A stretch of 64,000 nucleotides of DNA from Methanobacteriota archaeon. GTDB lineage: Archaea > Halobacteriota > Methanosarcinia > Methanotrichales > Methanotrichaceae. Of the stretch, positions 1 to 8,689 are shown in pieces (the first letter of the stretch is position 1; each line of letters opens with the position of its first letter). Made by a program: the position numbers and the translations under genes. Below the pieces are notes generated by a model. It was given only the letters and a program-made list of their open reading frames with translations. It did not search any database and was not told where the DNA came from. Location of the stretch: contig JAKPCO010000009.1 of the NCBI GenBank assembly GCA_029553285.1, positions 1 through 64,000 on the forward strand, read 5' to 3'.

Positions 1-365
1 GGATTGGAAAAATGAAGTGTTATCTTTAATTTAGCTCCCGATGCCGCAGTTCCAGAATAAACAGGGTAATTGAAGTGCGTGAGCTTACCTAAACAAAAGT
101 CCTTGCCAGTTTCTATATTCTGACTTGATGTGACTCCATCAAAACGTAGCCCGCTTTTATACGTTTCTGCAGGTGTTCCCCACCTCACCTCATTTGTATT
201 CACTCCTGTTATACCACTTCCGCCAGTGACACTGGTCCATACACCAGAGGAACTGTCTAACGTAAGTGCTGAAACATTATTTGCAGCTACGATCACTATG
301 ATCAAAAGCATCAAAAATATTTTTGTTATTGCAGTGCGCACAAATCCCACTCTATTGTAAATCAT
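1..365 (-). CDS. Partial exported surface protein, choice-of-anchor K-like
   Basis: The reading frame opens with ATG at 365 and runs leftward off the window without a stop, so the 3' part is missing. The first ~33 residues are a typical signal peptide (a basic start, then a run ending IIVIVAANNVSA). The mature part contains SSGVWTSVTGG, TNEVRWGTP, KSGLRFDG and LGKLTHFNYPVYSG, the pattern I associate with choice-of-anchor K exported domains. A strong ribosome site (GAGGGAGGAAC) lies just upstream of the ATG, which supports this start. The gene is more AT-rich than the core genes, which fits an accessory surface protein. Export is well supported; the family name is from memory and ligand or role is unknown. 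Confidence 0.7.
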   Translation of the reverse strand, partial: MIYNRVGFVRTAITKIFLMLLIIVIVAANNVSALTLDSSSGVWTSVTGGSGITGVNTNEVRWGTPAETYKSGLRFDGVTSSQNIETGKDFCLGKLTHFNYPVYSGTAASGAKLKITLHFSN

Positions 366-542
366 GTTCCTCCCTCTGGTTGCCCGAAAGCTGGTAAATA
401 CATTATTTATGTATTTTATTCCCCCTTTAATCACAAGCTATACAGAACCACATATCTTCTAACACACTGCCGCAAATTTTTTGGTGTCAATTTGCCTGCC
501 CCACCAGATCTATAAATATATCACAAACATCGCAATAAATAC
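366..542. other. AT-rich intergenic spacer
   Basis: AT-rich stretch between two leftward genes. It holds the ribosome site of the gene ending at 365 and probably its promoter (TTTATTC/TATTTATG-like runs at about 400-420). No other feature seen. Confidence 0.4.
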
Positions 543-2153
543 TTATCGTATCAGCATCCCGCTGAGAACAACCACGAACAGCCCCAGCAGGAACCATCCG
601 AGTATCCCCTCGATCATGCTGACGTGCTTGTATATGCCGACAGGATAGAGCGAGGCTGGTGACTGGGCGGTGAACGACATCGCGCTGAAGAATATCGAGT
701 CTGAGAACGGTATGCGCCTCTCCGTCGATCGCACAGGCCTGCTCTCAGAGACGCTATCAGAATCACCCTCGTGGGCCTCTGGATTCTTCTCCTGCTCTCC
801 ATCCACCTCCTCATCCGATAGGTTCTCCCAGGCGATCTCCCTTATCCCGTTGCCGATCCAGTACACCAAACCGAAGAGGAGGATCATGAACATCGACCAG
901 AATATGGTGTAGCTCGGCTTCACGCCGTAACCGCAGGAGAGCCATGAGATCACATCGATCATCTTCTCCAATCCCCACGGCTCAGACGACTGGCTTATCC
1001 TCCTGTACTGATAATAACAGTCGTTCGCGTCATCCCTCCACTCCATGTTCTTGTAGTTCTTCACAAGTGCCAGATAGGCGGCGCTGTCGTAGACGAGATG
1101 ATCTTTTATAAGAGACCAGCGGGCGAGCATTCTATTGAAGTCGGCCTCGTTCAAGTATATCTTAGATGAATCTGAGAAGCTGGCGTTCTCAAGCTGCATC
1201 GAGTATATGCGCGAGCTCGTGAGCACAAGATCCCCACCAAATGTCGTGTTCACAAACCTCGTGTTGTCCTCGAGCTTTGCGAGCCCGAAGAATGCGACTG
1301 ATCTGAAGTCAGCGCTGGAGAAGTCAGAGAACCCCTGGAATACCGCGAGGCCGAAGACAGCAGATTTCGAGAACCGGGCCGCGCTGAATGTGACATCGTG
1401 GGAGAACCTTGAACCCATGAAGACAGCGTTCTCATCGAACCTCACGCTCATGAAGTTGGCCGTTCCGGAGAACTCGCTGTTCGCAAAGCTCGCCTCTCCG
1501 TGAAAGACGGAGCGCCAGAATGAGACGAGCTGGTAAAACCGGGCGAACTCGAAGCTCGCACTTCTGAGAAAATGAACCCTCTCGAAGCTCGTATCGTCCA
1601 TGAACTGGGCGTTCGAGAAGTCCGCGTGGTTCCAGAACGCTGCCCCCTCAAAACTCCCCACCTTGGAGAACTGGGCGTAGCTCATGCTCAACGGCCCGTG
1701 AAAATTCGTCCCGACGAAGTTCGCGACCCCTCCGAATTTTGTCAGGGTAAACTCAGCAACCCTGAGGAGATGCGCATCCGCAAACGAGACGTCAGAGCGG
1801 AAGCTTGCACCCCTCGCCACCACATCCCCTGAGAAGACCGTGCCGCTGAGGTTCAGCGGGCCCATGAACTCAACACCGTTGATCCTCAGCGAGCCATTGA
1901 TCGTTGAGTTCACTATCTTTATTGGAGAGACCACGGGCTTTTCCAGCCTGGTGATGTTGATATCCCCTGAGATGAAGACGTTATCGTAGACCACAGGCTC
2001 CCCGGCGCGGATCTTCCCCACGATCTCAGCCGCAGAGACGATCCTGCAGACGCCCTCGCTCGCGTTGCAGCCGATATCCTGGGCAGAGACGATTGAGAGC
2101 AGCAGCATGCTCATGAACAGCGCACAGCCAGCGACAGCCCGTATCTGAACCAC
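543..2153 (-). CDS. Exported pentapeptide-repeat protein with two-helix channel-like C-terminus
   Basis: From a GTG at 2153 the protein is 536 residues and begins with a signal peptide (AGCALFMSMLLLSIVSA). Most of the middle is pentapeptide repeat of the central-Phe type (for example ADFSNAQFMDDTSFERVHF), expected to form a right-handed beta-helix outside the membrane. The C-terminus has a transmembrane helix (FWSMFMILLFGLVYWIG), an acidic loop, then a pore-helix-like segment (SIFFSAMSFTAQSP) and a last helix, the 2TM layout of Ion_trans_2 channels. The filter TVGYG of potassium channels is absent. The frame stays open back to 2462, but that part lies antisense to the small gene at 2301-2459 and over a possible transposon scar, so I place the start at the signal peptide. 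Alternatives are ATGs at 2261 and 2282. Ion channel function is inferred. Confidence 0.7.
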   Translation of the reverse strand: MVQIRAVAGCALFMSMLLLSIVSAQDIGCNASEGVCRIVSAAEIVGKIRAGEPVVYDNVFISGDINITRLEKPVVSPIKIVNSTINGSLRINGVEFMGPLNLSGTVFSGDVVARGASFRSDVSFADAHLLRVAEFTLTKFGGVANFVGTNFHGPLSMSYAQFSKVGSFEGAAFWNHADFSNAQFMDDTSFERVHFLRSASFEFARFYQLVSFWRSVFHGEASFANSEFSGTANFMSVRFDENAVFMGSRFSHDVTFSAARFSKSAVFGLAVFQGFSDFSSADFRSVAFFGLAKLEDNTRFVNTTFGGDLVLTSSRIYSMQLENASFSDSSKIYLNEADFNRMLARWSLIKDHLVYDSAAYLALVKNYKNMEWRDDANDCYYQYRRISQSSEPWGLEKMIDVISWLSCGYGVKPSYTIFWSMFMILLFGLVYWIGNGIREIAWENLSDEEVDGEQEKNPEAHEGDSDSVSESRPVRSTERRIPFSDSIFFSAMSFTAQSPASLYPVGIYKHVSMIEGILGWFLLGLFVVVLSGMLIR

Positions 2154-2204
2154 GCTCCTGCTGTTCCTGAGATCTGCCTGGATATAGGCTTTATCCAGTG
2201 CGGT

Positions 2205-2255
2205 CTGCGATTTGACTTCCCCCTCCAGGAAAGGCGGGGCTTCCCCGGATCTCGA
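2205..2255 (+). mobile_element. Possible degenerate IS200/IS605-type end
   Basis: The segment GACTTCCCCCTCC then GGCGGGGCTTCC resembles the clear IS605-type hairpin end at 22563-22588 (CCCGTCC / GGACGGG followed by GCTTCC), but the stem is imperfect. No transposase is nearby. Low confidence. Confidence 0.3.
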
Positions 2256-2267
2256 CAACATGCCAAT

Positions 2268-2277
2268 TACTATATAA
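2268..2277. promoter_or_regulatory. Near-palindromic TATA box between divergent genes
   Basis: ACTATATAAT reads as an archaeal TATA box on both strands. On the plus strand it lies about 25-30 bases before the ATG at 2301, the spacing for a leaderless mRNA. On the minus strand it could serve the pentapeptide-repeat gene starting at 2153. Confidence 0.5.
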
Positions 2278-2300
2278 TCCATCAACACATTGTATCTCTC

Positions 2301-2459
2301 ATGAGCAGATTCAAGAGAAGGGACAGAAACCTGATACTCCTGATACTGGCTGTGATACTCGTGATGGTGCTCTGGGGCCCGCTGATGTGGCTGGCGAAGC
2401 TCGCGGTCTTTGTGATAGCTGTTTACGTCGTCTACCAGCTCCTCAGAGAGAACCTTTGA
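2301..2459 (+). CDS. Small membrane protein, 52 residues
   Basis: ATG at 2301 to TGA at 2457-2459. The peptide starts with a strongly basic segment (MSRFKRRDRN) followed by two hydrophobic stretches (LILLILAVILVMVLW and LAKLAVFVIAVYVVYQLL), so it should be a small one- or two-helix membrane protein with its N-terminus inside. A TATA box at 2268-2277 gives the right spacing for a leaderless transcript. The opposite frame is also open here, but it encodes a His/Gln/Tyr-rich low-complexity stretch typical of antisense shadow. Function unknown; it could be a small regulator of the histidine kinase just downstream or an independent gene. Confidence 0.6.
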   Translation: MSRFKRRDRNLILLILAVILVMVLWGPLMWLAKLAVFVIAVYVVYQLLRENL

Positions 2460-2561
2460 CAACAGCTTGTGACAGTAGAACCCGCCTCGAAATGGTCATC
2501 CTTGATGGGCTGCAGATGCTGGAAACAGGATGACCTGCCGACGTTTTGGTTGGGGGCGAGA

Positions 2562-2574
2562 TTTTTTATATTTT
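2562..2574 (+). promoter_or_regulatory. TATA box for the PAS histidine kinase
   Basis: TTTTTTATATTTT lies about 33-45 bases before the chosen ATG at 2607. The purine-rich AGGAAGG at 2592-2598 is a good ribosome site for that ATG. Confidence 0.55.
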
Positions 2575-2606
2575 GGTGGTGTGTGTATTTCAGGAAGGGT
2601 CTGGAG

Positions 2607-3740
2607 ATGGATGGCTTGGGAGGTCACGGTGCCCCGGATGATATTTTCAGACGTCTCTTCGAGAGCCTGCCGGTGGGCGTGGCGTATCTGGATCGCGAAT
2701 GCAGGGTTGTGATCGCAAACCCGTCGTTCACATCGATAACTGGACTGGATGCAGAGGAGATCAGCAGAACAGAAGATCCACCATTCGCAGATCGCGAGGC
2801 TCGTTCGCGCATACTCGATATCCTGAACTCGGGCAACAGCTCCAGCTTCGAGCACATCTGCACCAGACCTGATGGAGAGAGGGTGCATCTGAGGACGTAT
2901 GTCCATCCGCTGAGCTCGGGCCCCATACGCGCGCAGATCGTAAGCATGGATATCACTGAAGGAAAAGAGAAAGAGGAGATGCTGAGAAGCTCCCAACGGA
3001 CGCTGGAGAAGCTCGTTGCCGACAGGACTTCAGAGCTCAAATCGAAGAACGAGGAGCTGGAATGGCTGCTGTACACAATATCTCATGACCTGAGAGCACC
3101 ACTGCTCACGATAAGCGGCTTTCTCGGATTCCTCAGAGAGGATATGCGCGCCGGAAACTCCAGAAGGGTCGAGGAAGATCTGAGAGTCATAGAGACCGCG
3201 GTGAACAACATCAACGAAATGCTGGAGGACACGTTGAAGATCAGCAGGATAGGCAGGATTCTGGCGTCGCGAGAGCGCGTGCCATTTGCAGATATCGTGA
3301 ATGAGGCCCTCACCCTCACGAGGGAAAAGCTGGTGTCCAGAGGAGTTGATGTGGTGATCGATGGAGATCTTCCTGTGGTTCATGCCAACAGGCTCAGGGC
3401 TGTGGAGGTTCTCGTCAATCTGATAGACAACAGCGTGAAGTACATGGGGGATCAGAGGTCGCCACAGATACATATCGGCTGCAAAAAGAACGGAGAGACT
3501 GTGTTTTACGTCAGGGACAACGGCATGGGCATCGATCCGAAGCATCAAAGCAACGTCTTCAGGCTGTTTTACAAGATTGACAGCAGATCAGAGGGGACCG
3601 GCGCCGGCCTTGCGCTCGTCAAGAAGATAATCGAAACGCATGGCGGGCGGGTCTGGATAGAGTCGGAGCCGGGAAAGGGGTGCACGGTTCTCTTCACCCT
3701 GCCGGTCGCATCCAAGGAGGAGAACACAGATCAGAAATGA
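2607..3740 (+). CDS. Soluble PAS-domain sensor histidine kinase
   Basis: The 377-residue protein has a PAS domain at about 12-130 (IFRRLFESLPVGVAYLDRECRV to IVSMDITEGKEKEE), a short coiled coil, a HisKA dimerisation/phosphoacceptor segment with the H-box ISHDLRAPLLT near residue 160, and a HATPase domain with N-box NLIDNSVKYM, DNGMGID and GTGAGLALVKKIIETHGG. There is no transmembrane segment, so it senses something in the cytoplasm. No response regulator is adjacent, as is common for archaeal kinases. The frame is open from 2469, but TATA and ribosome-site positions favour ATG at 2607. Family assignment is firm; the signal is unknown. Confidence 0.9.
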   Translation: MDGLGGHGAPDDIFRRLFESLPVGVAYLDRECRVVIANPSFTSITGLDAEEISRTEDPPFADREARSRILDILNSGNSSSFEHICTRPDGERVHLRTYVHPLSSGPIRAQIVSMDITEGKEKEEMLRSSQRTLEKLVADRTSELKSKNEELEWLLYTISHDLRAPLLTISGFLGFLREDMRAGNSRRVEEDLRVIETAVNNINEMLEDTLKISRIGRILASRERVPFADIVNEALTLTREKLVSRGVDVVIDGDLPVVHANRLRAVEVLVNLIDNSVKYMGDQRSPQIHIGCKKNGETVFYVRDNGMGIDPKHQSNVFRLFYKIDSRSEGTGAGLALVKKIIETHGGRVWIESEPGKGCTVLFTLPVASKEENTDQK

Positions 3741-3898
3741 GCGCCTAGCATTCGTGCAGGGGATCGGATCCCAATATGCGGCCTGTGAGCAAGCAGCTCT
3801 GGAAGATGCTGATCTGAATTTCACAGCAGGATCGGTACATCAGAGGATGCAGCATCTCTTTTTGTGAGACTGTGGCGCTGCCCTGAGATCCCCATGGC

Positions 3899-4471
3899 TC
3901 AGCATCTGCTCCTGCTGGTCTCCACCCTTGATTTTATAAGATGCCTGAGCGGTCCGATCTCGCCGCGTTTCGCAGATATCGGAGCGATCCGATCCTCCCA
4001 GCGCCTCCATGGCGGCTCCATGCCGAGACGCTCCGCGATCCAGTCCAGGACCTGCTCTCTGTTCGCCATCCGATCGATCTTGTTCGCAGCCAGGATAGGA
4101 TTCAGGTTCAGATCACACAGAAACTCCCACATCTCGATCTCCACAGGCACCTCGCCCCTGCTCTCCCACCTCTCCGCGATCTCCAGGAACGACGCTGCAT
4201 CTGTGACCTGGACCGCTGTTATTATCCTGTCCGCGTGATCCTCGAGGTACCTCACTATGATATCCTTTACACGCTCCTGCTCCCTCCAGCTCCGGTACTT
4301 CATGAACCCGTATCCCGGCATGTCGACATACGTCAGGCTGCCGATTCTTACAGAATACGGGCGAATTGTCACCCCGGGCCTTCTTCCAATAGGGACCCGC
4401 TCCCCTGTCAGAGCTCTGAAGAGCGTTGACTTGCCAACATTCGATCTGCCAACAAGAACTATCTCGCACAT
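3899..4471 (-). CDS. engB: EngB-like GTP-binding protein
   Basis: The 190-residue protein has all the TRAFAC GTPase motifs: P-loop GRSNVGKST, G2 threonine in RPGVTIRP, G3 DMPGYG, G4 ANKID and G5 SAK. The DMPGYG motif and short length match the EngB/YihA family, which assists large ribosomal subunit assembly in bacteria; the archaeal role is less studied. I start at the ATG at 4471 (MCEIVLVGRSN) because homologues begin just before the P-loop strand; an upstream ATG at 4486 adds five hydrophobic residues. Its neighbours are tRNA-Arg and the translation-factor cluster on the same strand, consistent with a translation-linked function. Confidence 0.85.
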   Translation of the reverse strand: MCEIVLVGRSNVGKSTLFRALTGERVPIGRRPGVTIRPYSVRIGSLTYVDMPGYGFMKYRSWREQERVKDIIVRYLEDHADRIITAVQVTDAASFLEIAERWESRGEVPVEIEMWEFLCDLNLNPILAANKIDRMANREQVLDWIAERLGMEPPWRRWEDRIAPISAKRGEIGPLRHLIKSRVETSRSRC

Positions 4472-4507
4472 GAAAACCAAAAACATCCAAAAATAAAATT
4501 AAAGTAG

Positions 4508-4595
4508 CGGACCCGCCGGGATTCGAACCCGGGTTTGAGGCTATCCCCGGCGACCTCCGGAGGCCTCTGTTCTATCCAGACTATACTACGAGTCC
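4508..4595 (-). tRNA. tRNA-Arg (anticodon CCG) with a 14-nt intron
   Basis: On the minus strand the acceptor GGACTCG pairs with CGGGTCC (discriminator G at 4508), the T arm is CCGGG-TTCGAAT-CCCGG, and the anticodon stem GAGGC pairs with GCCTC only if about 14 nt (AGGTCGCCGGGGAT) are removed after position 37. This leaves the loop CTCCGGA with anticodon CCG. Position 37/38 is the canonical archaeal intron site, and CCGG on either side can form the short helix of a bulge-helix-bulge motif. No CCA is encoded. The gene lies 2 bases downstream of rps10, so it may be co-transcribed and processed out. Confidence 0.85.
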
Positions 4596-4597
4596 AG

Positions 4598-4906
4598 CTA
4601 ACTTTCGAGCACTATCTCGATGTTCACATTCTTGGGAACCTGGATCCGCATGAGCTGCCTCAGGGCCCTCTCATCCGCATCCAGATCTATCAGCCGCTTG
4701 TGAACCCTCATCTCCCAGTGATCCCAGGTCGCAGAGCCCTCCCCATCAGGGCTCTTGCGGCAGGGAACCACCAGCCTCTTGGTCGGGAGCGGAATCGGGC
4801 CCGCCATGTGCACTCCAGTCCTCTGGGCGATCCCGCGCACCTGGTTGCATATGTCATCAAGCGTCGCGGGGTTCGTCCCGGAGAGCCGTATCCTCGCCTT
4901 TTGCAT
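4598..4906 (-). CDS. rps10: 30S ribosomal protein S10
   Basis: The 102-residue protein carries the S10 signature: [19 protein letters not shown], the [15 protein letters not shown] loop that reaches the mRNA-side cleft, and the C-terminal strand [12 protein letters not shown]. Length and start (MQKARIRL) are standard for archaea. It follows tuf with a 15-base gap in the conserved order fusA-tuf-rps10, and tRNA-Arg follows directly. Confidence 0.97.
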   Translation of the reverse strand: MQKARIRLSGTNPATLDDICNQVRGIAQRTGVHMAGPIPLPTKRLVVPCRKSPDGEGSATWDHWEMRVHKRLIDLDADERALRQLMRIQVPKNVNIEIVLES

Positions 4907-4921
4907 GCTAAGACACCGGTT

Positions 4922-6196
4922 TTATCTTGGAGTCACGTTCTGGCACATGCCCGCGGCGATCGTCATGCCCATATCCCTGATCGCGAACCTGCCGAGCTGC
5001 GGGATCTCCTTGACCTTCTCGATCACCATCGGCTTTGTTGGCCTGACAGAGATGATTGCAGCATCACCCGTCTTTATGAACGCCGGGTTCTGCTCCTTTA
5101 CAGAGCCGGTCCTGGGATCGAGCTTGGCCTTGATCTCTGTTATCGTGCACGCCACCTGCGCGGTGTGGCAGTGGAAGACAGGCGTGTAGCCAGCGGAGAT
5201 CGCGCTCGGATGCTGCAGCACCACGATCTGGGCGGTGAACTCCTTCGCCACTGTCGGCGGATTGTCGACATGGCCGCAGACATCTCCTCTCTTGATATCG
5301 TTCTTGCTGATGCCCCTGACGTTCCACCCGATGTTGTCTCCTGGGTACGCCTCGGGGATCTCCTGGTGGTGCATCTCTATGGACTTGACCTCTCCTGTGA
5401 CGTGTGCGGGCTCGAATATGACCTTGTCGCCCTTCTTGAGCACGCCGGTCTCAACGCGCCCCACCGGCACAGTACCGACGCCTGAGATCGTGTACACATC
5501 CTGCACAGGTATGCGGAGCGGGAGGTTCACCGGCTTCTGCGGCTCCTTCAGCGTGTTCAGCGCATCCAGTATGGTCGGCCCTGTGTACCACTTGGTCTTA
5601 TCGCTGTGCTTTACGACATTATCACCGTTGTAAGCAGACACCGGTATGAACGGGATCTCATCGACCTTGTACCCGACCATCCTCAGGAGCTTGCCGACCT
5701 CCTCTTTAACCTCCTTGAACCTCTTCTCATCGTATGGTGGCTCTGTCGCGTCCATCTTGTTTATGGCGACGATGAGCTGAGTCACGCCAAGAGTCCTTGC
5801 GAGGAAGACGTGCTCCTTCGTCTGGGCCATCACGCCATCGGGCGCAGCAACAACCAGCACCGCAGCATCGGCCTGGCTGGCGCCTGTGATCATGTTCTTA
5901 ACGAAATCCCTGTGACCGGGGCAGTCGACCACCGTGAAGTAGTACTTGTCTGTATCGAAGCGCTGGTGAGCGATATCTATGGTCACACCCCTCTCGCGCT
6001 CCTCCTTCAGGCTGTCCATGACCCATGCGAACTCGAATGTCGCCTTGCCCTTCGCAGCAACTCCCTTCCTGTACTCCTCGATGGTGTGCTCATCGATGGC
6101 CCCCATCTCATACATCATCCTTCCGACAAGCGTTGACTTGCCATGGTCAACGTGTCCGATGAATGCCAGATTAAGGTGAGGCTTTGTATCTGCCAT
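4922..6196 (-). CDS. tuf: Translation elongation factor EF-1 alpha
   Basis: This 424-residue GTPase delivers aminoacyl-tRNA to the ribosomal A site. Visible motifs are GHVDHGKST (P-loop), the switch region [16 protein letters not shown] (G3), NKMD (G4), then domains II ([18 protein letters not shown]) and III ([12 protein letters not shown]), ending [17 protein letters not shown] use the ATG at 6196 (MADTKPHLN) because GGAGATGAATAAA places the ribosome site about 10 bases before it; the ATG at 6205 is too close to that site. Position between fusA and rps10 is the normal archaeal arrangement. Confidence 0.97.
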   Translation of the reverse strand: MADTKPHLNLAFIGHVDHGKSTLVGRMMYEMGAIDEHTIEEYRKGVAAKGKATFEFAWVMDSLKEERERGVTIDIAHQRFDTDKYYFTVVDCPGHRDFVKNMITGASQADAAVLVVAAPDGVMAQTKEHVFLARTLGVTQLIVAINKMDATEPPYDEKRFKEVKEEVGKLLRMVGYKVDEIPFIPVSAYNGDNVVKHSDKTKWYTGPTILDALNTLKEPQKPVNLPLRIPVQDVYTISGVGTVPVGRVETGVLKKGDKVIFEPAHVTGEVKSIEMHHQEIPEAYPGDNIGWNVRGISKNDIKRGDVCGHVDNPPTVAKEFTAQIVVLQHPSAISAGYTPVFHCHTAQVACTITEIKAKLDPRTGSVKEQNPAFIKTGDAAIISVRPTKPMVIEKVKEIPQLGRFAIRDMGMTIAAGMCQNVTPR

Positions 6197-6263
6197 TTTA
6201 TTCATCTCCTTTCAAGTGGTTTCATCCGTATTTTCTTTCTGCCTTTAAATCTTTTCCAGCGGT

Positions 6264-8456
6264 TCACGCCTTGAGATAGTCGCTCGGCGTCGGCATCTCA
6301 GGCTTCAATCCCTTTCTGGTCCTAATCTGCCGAACCGTATCCAGCATCAGGTTTGCCGGGATCGGCTCGAAGCCTGCAAACTCGGTGGACCAGAGCGCCC
6401 TGCCCTCCGTGGCAGATCTGATCGCGCCTGCGAATCCGAACATCTCTGCGACAGGCATCTTGGCCTTGATCGTGATCATGTCCCCCTGAGTCTCCATGCT
6501 CAGGATCACACCACGGCGTCCCTGGATCTCGGACATGGCCCCTCCCATCTGGTCCTGGGGCACCTGTATAAAGACGTTCTGCATCGGCTCCAGCAGCGTC
6601 GGGTTCGCCATGAGTATTCCGGCCTGGACCGCCTGCCTGACCGCGGGTATCACCTGAGCAGGTCCTCTGTGGACAGCATCCTCATGGAGCTTTACATCCA
6701 CCAGCTTAGCCTTTATCCCCTGAACCGGCTCCCTGCAGATCGGACCTGCAGTTATCGCCTCCTCGAAGCCCTCGAGTATGAGCTCCATGGTCTCCTTGAG
6801 GTACTGGACGCCCTTTGTCATGTTCAGGAACATGTTGGTTCCAATGAAGTTCACCACGTTCCTGGCCTCCTCCTTGTCCATGCCCGCGTCGATCAGGATC
6901 TTCCTGCGCTCGACCTCCTCCATCTTCATGTTGATCTTTCCTTCCTTGAGGACCTCGATCACGCCAGGCTCCAGCGGCTCTATCTCTATGTAGAACCTGT
7001 TGTGATGGTTTGGAGACTTGCCCTCGACAGGCCCTGCCTTGCCGGTCACAGACTCCCTGTAGACCACGATCGGAGGAGATGTCTTTATCTCGACTCCCTT
7101 GTCCCTCTGGATCCTGGTAGCCACTATCTCGAGATGGAGCTCGCCCATCCCTGCCATGAGATGCTCGCCTGTCTCCTCATTGATCGTTATCTGGAGCGTC
7201 GGATCCTCTTTTGCTGTCTGACGGAGGACCTCTATGAGCTTGGGGAGATCGCGCATGTTCTTCGCCTCGACCGCGACCGTCATGACCGGCTCTGAGACGT
7301 GCTTTATGACCTCAAAAGGTGTCATGTTCGGGTCGCTTGAAACCGTTGAGCCGACAATCGCGTCTCTCAGGCCGGTGACTGCTGCGATGTTCCCTGCAGG
7401 AATCCTCTCGACCTCTATCCGCTCAACTCCCATCATGATGCCTGTCTGCTGAATCCTGTTCGTGTGGGGCACCCCTGAGATGTGAAGCTCCATGCCGCGA
7501 ACAAGCGTGCCTGAGAAGAGTCGTCCGGTCGCGACTTCTCCTGCATGCGGATCCACCTTGATCTTAGTGACCATGAAGGCGACAGGCCCGTTCGGATCGC
7601 ATGCCGCCATCGCCTTCCCCACAGGGCTGTTCCAGTCGCCCTTCCATATGACCCTGATCCTGTTCTTCTGGGCCTCGAGCGGGCTCGGCAGGAAGCGGAT
7701 TATCATGTCGTTGACCGCAACATAGAGAGGACACTTCTGTGCCAGCTCCTTCATCCGATCCGAGCGGCAGTACTCGTAGACCTGATCGAAGCCTATGCCG
7801 GTCTTCTTCATCTGCGGAACGCTTATGGCCCAGTTGTAGAGGGCTGAGCCGAATGCCACGCTGCCGTTTGCAGCATCCAGCCTCCATCCTGCCTTGTAGT
7901 GCTCCTCGTCCATGCTCCTGATGAGCTTGTTGATGTTGTCGATGACCTTTCCAAGACGGACTGCCATCTCCTTCTTCTCAACCTTGAGCTCGTTGATCAT
8001 CCTGTCAACCTTGTTCACGAACAGAACAGGACGAACACCCTCGCGAAGCGCCTGCCTCAGAACGGTCTCTGTCTGCGGCATTGCGCCCTCAACAGCATCC
8101 ACAACTACGACAGCGCCATCAACAGCGCGCATCGCTCGTGTGACGTCGCCGCCGAAATCCACGTGCCCTGGAGTATCGATCATGTTGATCAGATACTCAT
8201 TCCCCTCATACTCATGGACCATGGAGACGTTTGCGGCATCTATCGTTATGCCCCTCGCCTGCTCGAGAGGGTCGAAGTCCATGAAGAGCTGCTTCCCAGC
8301 GAGCTCCATGGAGATCATCCCTGCGCCTGCCAGGAGGTTGTCTGATAGCGTCGTCTTGCCATGATCTATATGCGCGACAATCCCGATGTTTCTGATCATC
8401 TCGGGCTTGTCCATCAGAGCTATCACACGCTCTGCGATCTTCTTTCTCTTGCCCAT
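6264..8456 (-). CDS. fusA: Translation elongation factor EF-2
   Basis: The 730-residue translocase has the GTPase motifs [19 protein letters not shown] and NKVDR, followed by domains II-V. The tip of domain IV contains [18 protein letters not shown] near residue 595, where the His after AV is the one modified to diphthamide in archaea and eukaryotes. I start at ATG 8456 ([10 protein letters not shown]), the usual archaeal start; the in-frame ATG at 8468 is four residues upstream. A TATA box at 8515-8524 precedes it. With tuf and rps10 it forms a translation operon. Confidence 0.97.
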   Translation of the reverse strand: MGKRKKIAERVIALMDKPEMIRNIGIVAHIDHGKTTLSDNLLAGAGMISMELAGKQLFMDFDPLEQARGITIDAANVSMVHEYEGNEYLINMIDTPGHVDFGGDVTRAMRAVDGAVVVVDAVEGAMPQTETVLRQALREGVRPVLFVNKVDRMINELKVEKKEMAVRLGKVIDNINKLIRSMDEEHYKAGWRLDAANGSVAFGSALYNWAISVPQMKKTGIGFDQVYEYCRSDRMKELAQKCPLYVAVNDMIIRFLPSPLEAQKNRIRVIWKGDWNSPVGKAMAACDPNGPVAFMVTKIKVDPHAGEVATGRLFSGTLVRGMELHISGVPHTNRIQQTGIMMGVERIEVERIPAGNIAAVTGLRDAIVGSTVSSDPNMTPFEVIKHVSEPVMTVAVEAKNMRDLPKLIEVLRQTAKEDPTLQITINEETGEHLMAGMGELHLEIVATRIQRDKGVEIKTSPPIVVYRESVTGKAGPVEGKSPNHHNRFYIEIEPLEPGVIEVLKEGKINMKMEEVERRKILIDAGMDKEEARNVVNFIGTNMFLNMTKGVQYLKETMELILEGFEEAITAGPICREPVQGIKAKLVDVKLHEDAVHRGPAQVIPAVRQAVQAGILMANPTLLEPMQNVFIQVPQDQMGGAMSEIQGRRGVILSMETQGDMITIKAKMPVAEMFGFAGAIRSATEGRALWSTEFAGFEPIPANLMLDTVRQIRTRKGLKPEMPTPSDYLKA

Positions 8457-8514
8457 AACACGCACCACTGAACTTGTGTAAGCATTAACTCGGACCCAAA
8501 AACTTCTGATTCCA

Positions 8515-8524
8515 CCTATATAAG
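8515..8524 (-). promoter_or_regulatory. TATA box of the fusA-tuf-rps10 cluster
   Basis: On the minus strand CTTATATAGG lies about 60 bases upstream of the EF-2 start, giving a leader of roughly 30-40 bases. It is the best TATA match in this 233-base intergenic region. Confidence 0.55.
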
Positions 8525-8689
8525 CCTTAGTTAGGATCGAACATCCCAGTCGATGCTGGAATGTATCGTAAGGCAGTTATGAGGATATCCACTCCCGAGG
8601 AGACAGGCCGTCTGGATGGATGAGCGGCAGCCTCGGAAGGATCAAGATCCTGCATCGTTCGAACACCCGGGCTGGAGTTTCATCTCAGC

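Noticed and set aside
130-360. 76-codon plus-strand frame at the left edge
   Set aside because: It is antisense to a clear exported protein (start at 365 on the minus strand) with signal peptide and ribosome site.
4535-6136. Long plus-strand frames (up to 316 codons) across rps10 and tuf
   Set aside because: They are Arg/His/Leu-rich shadows of highly conserved genes on the other strand.
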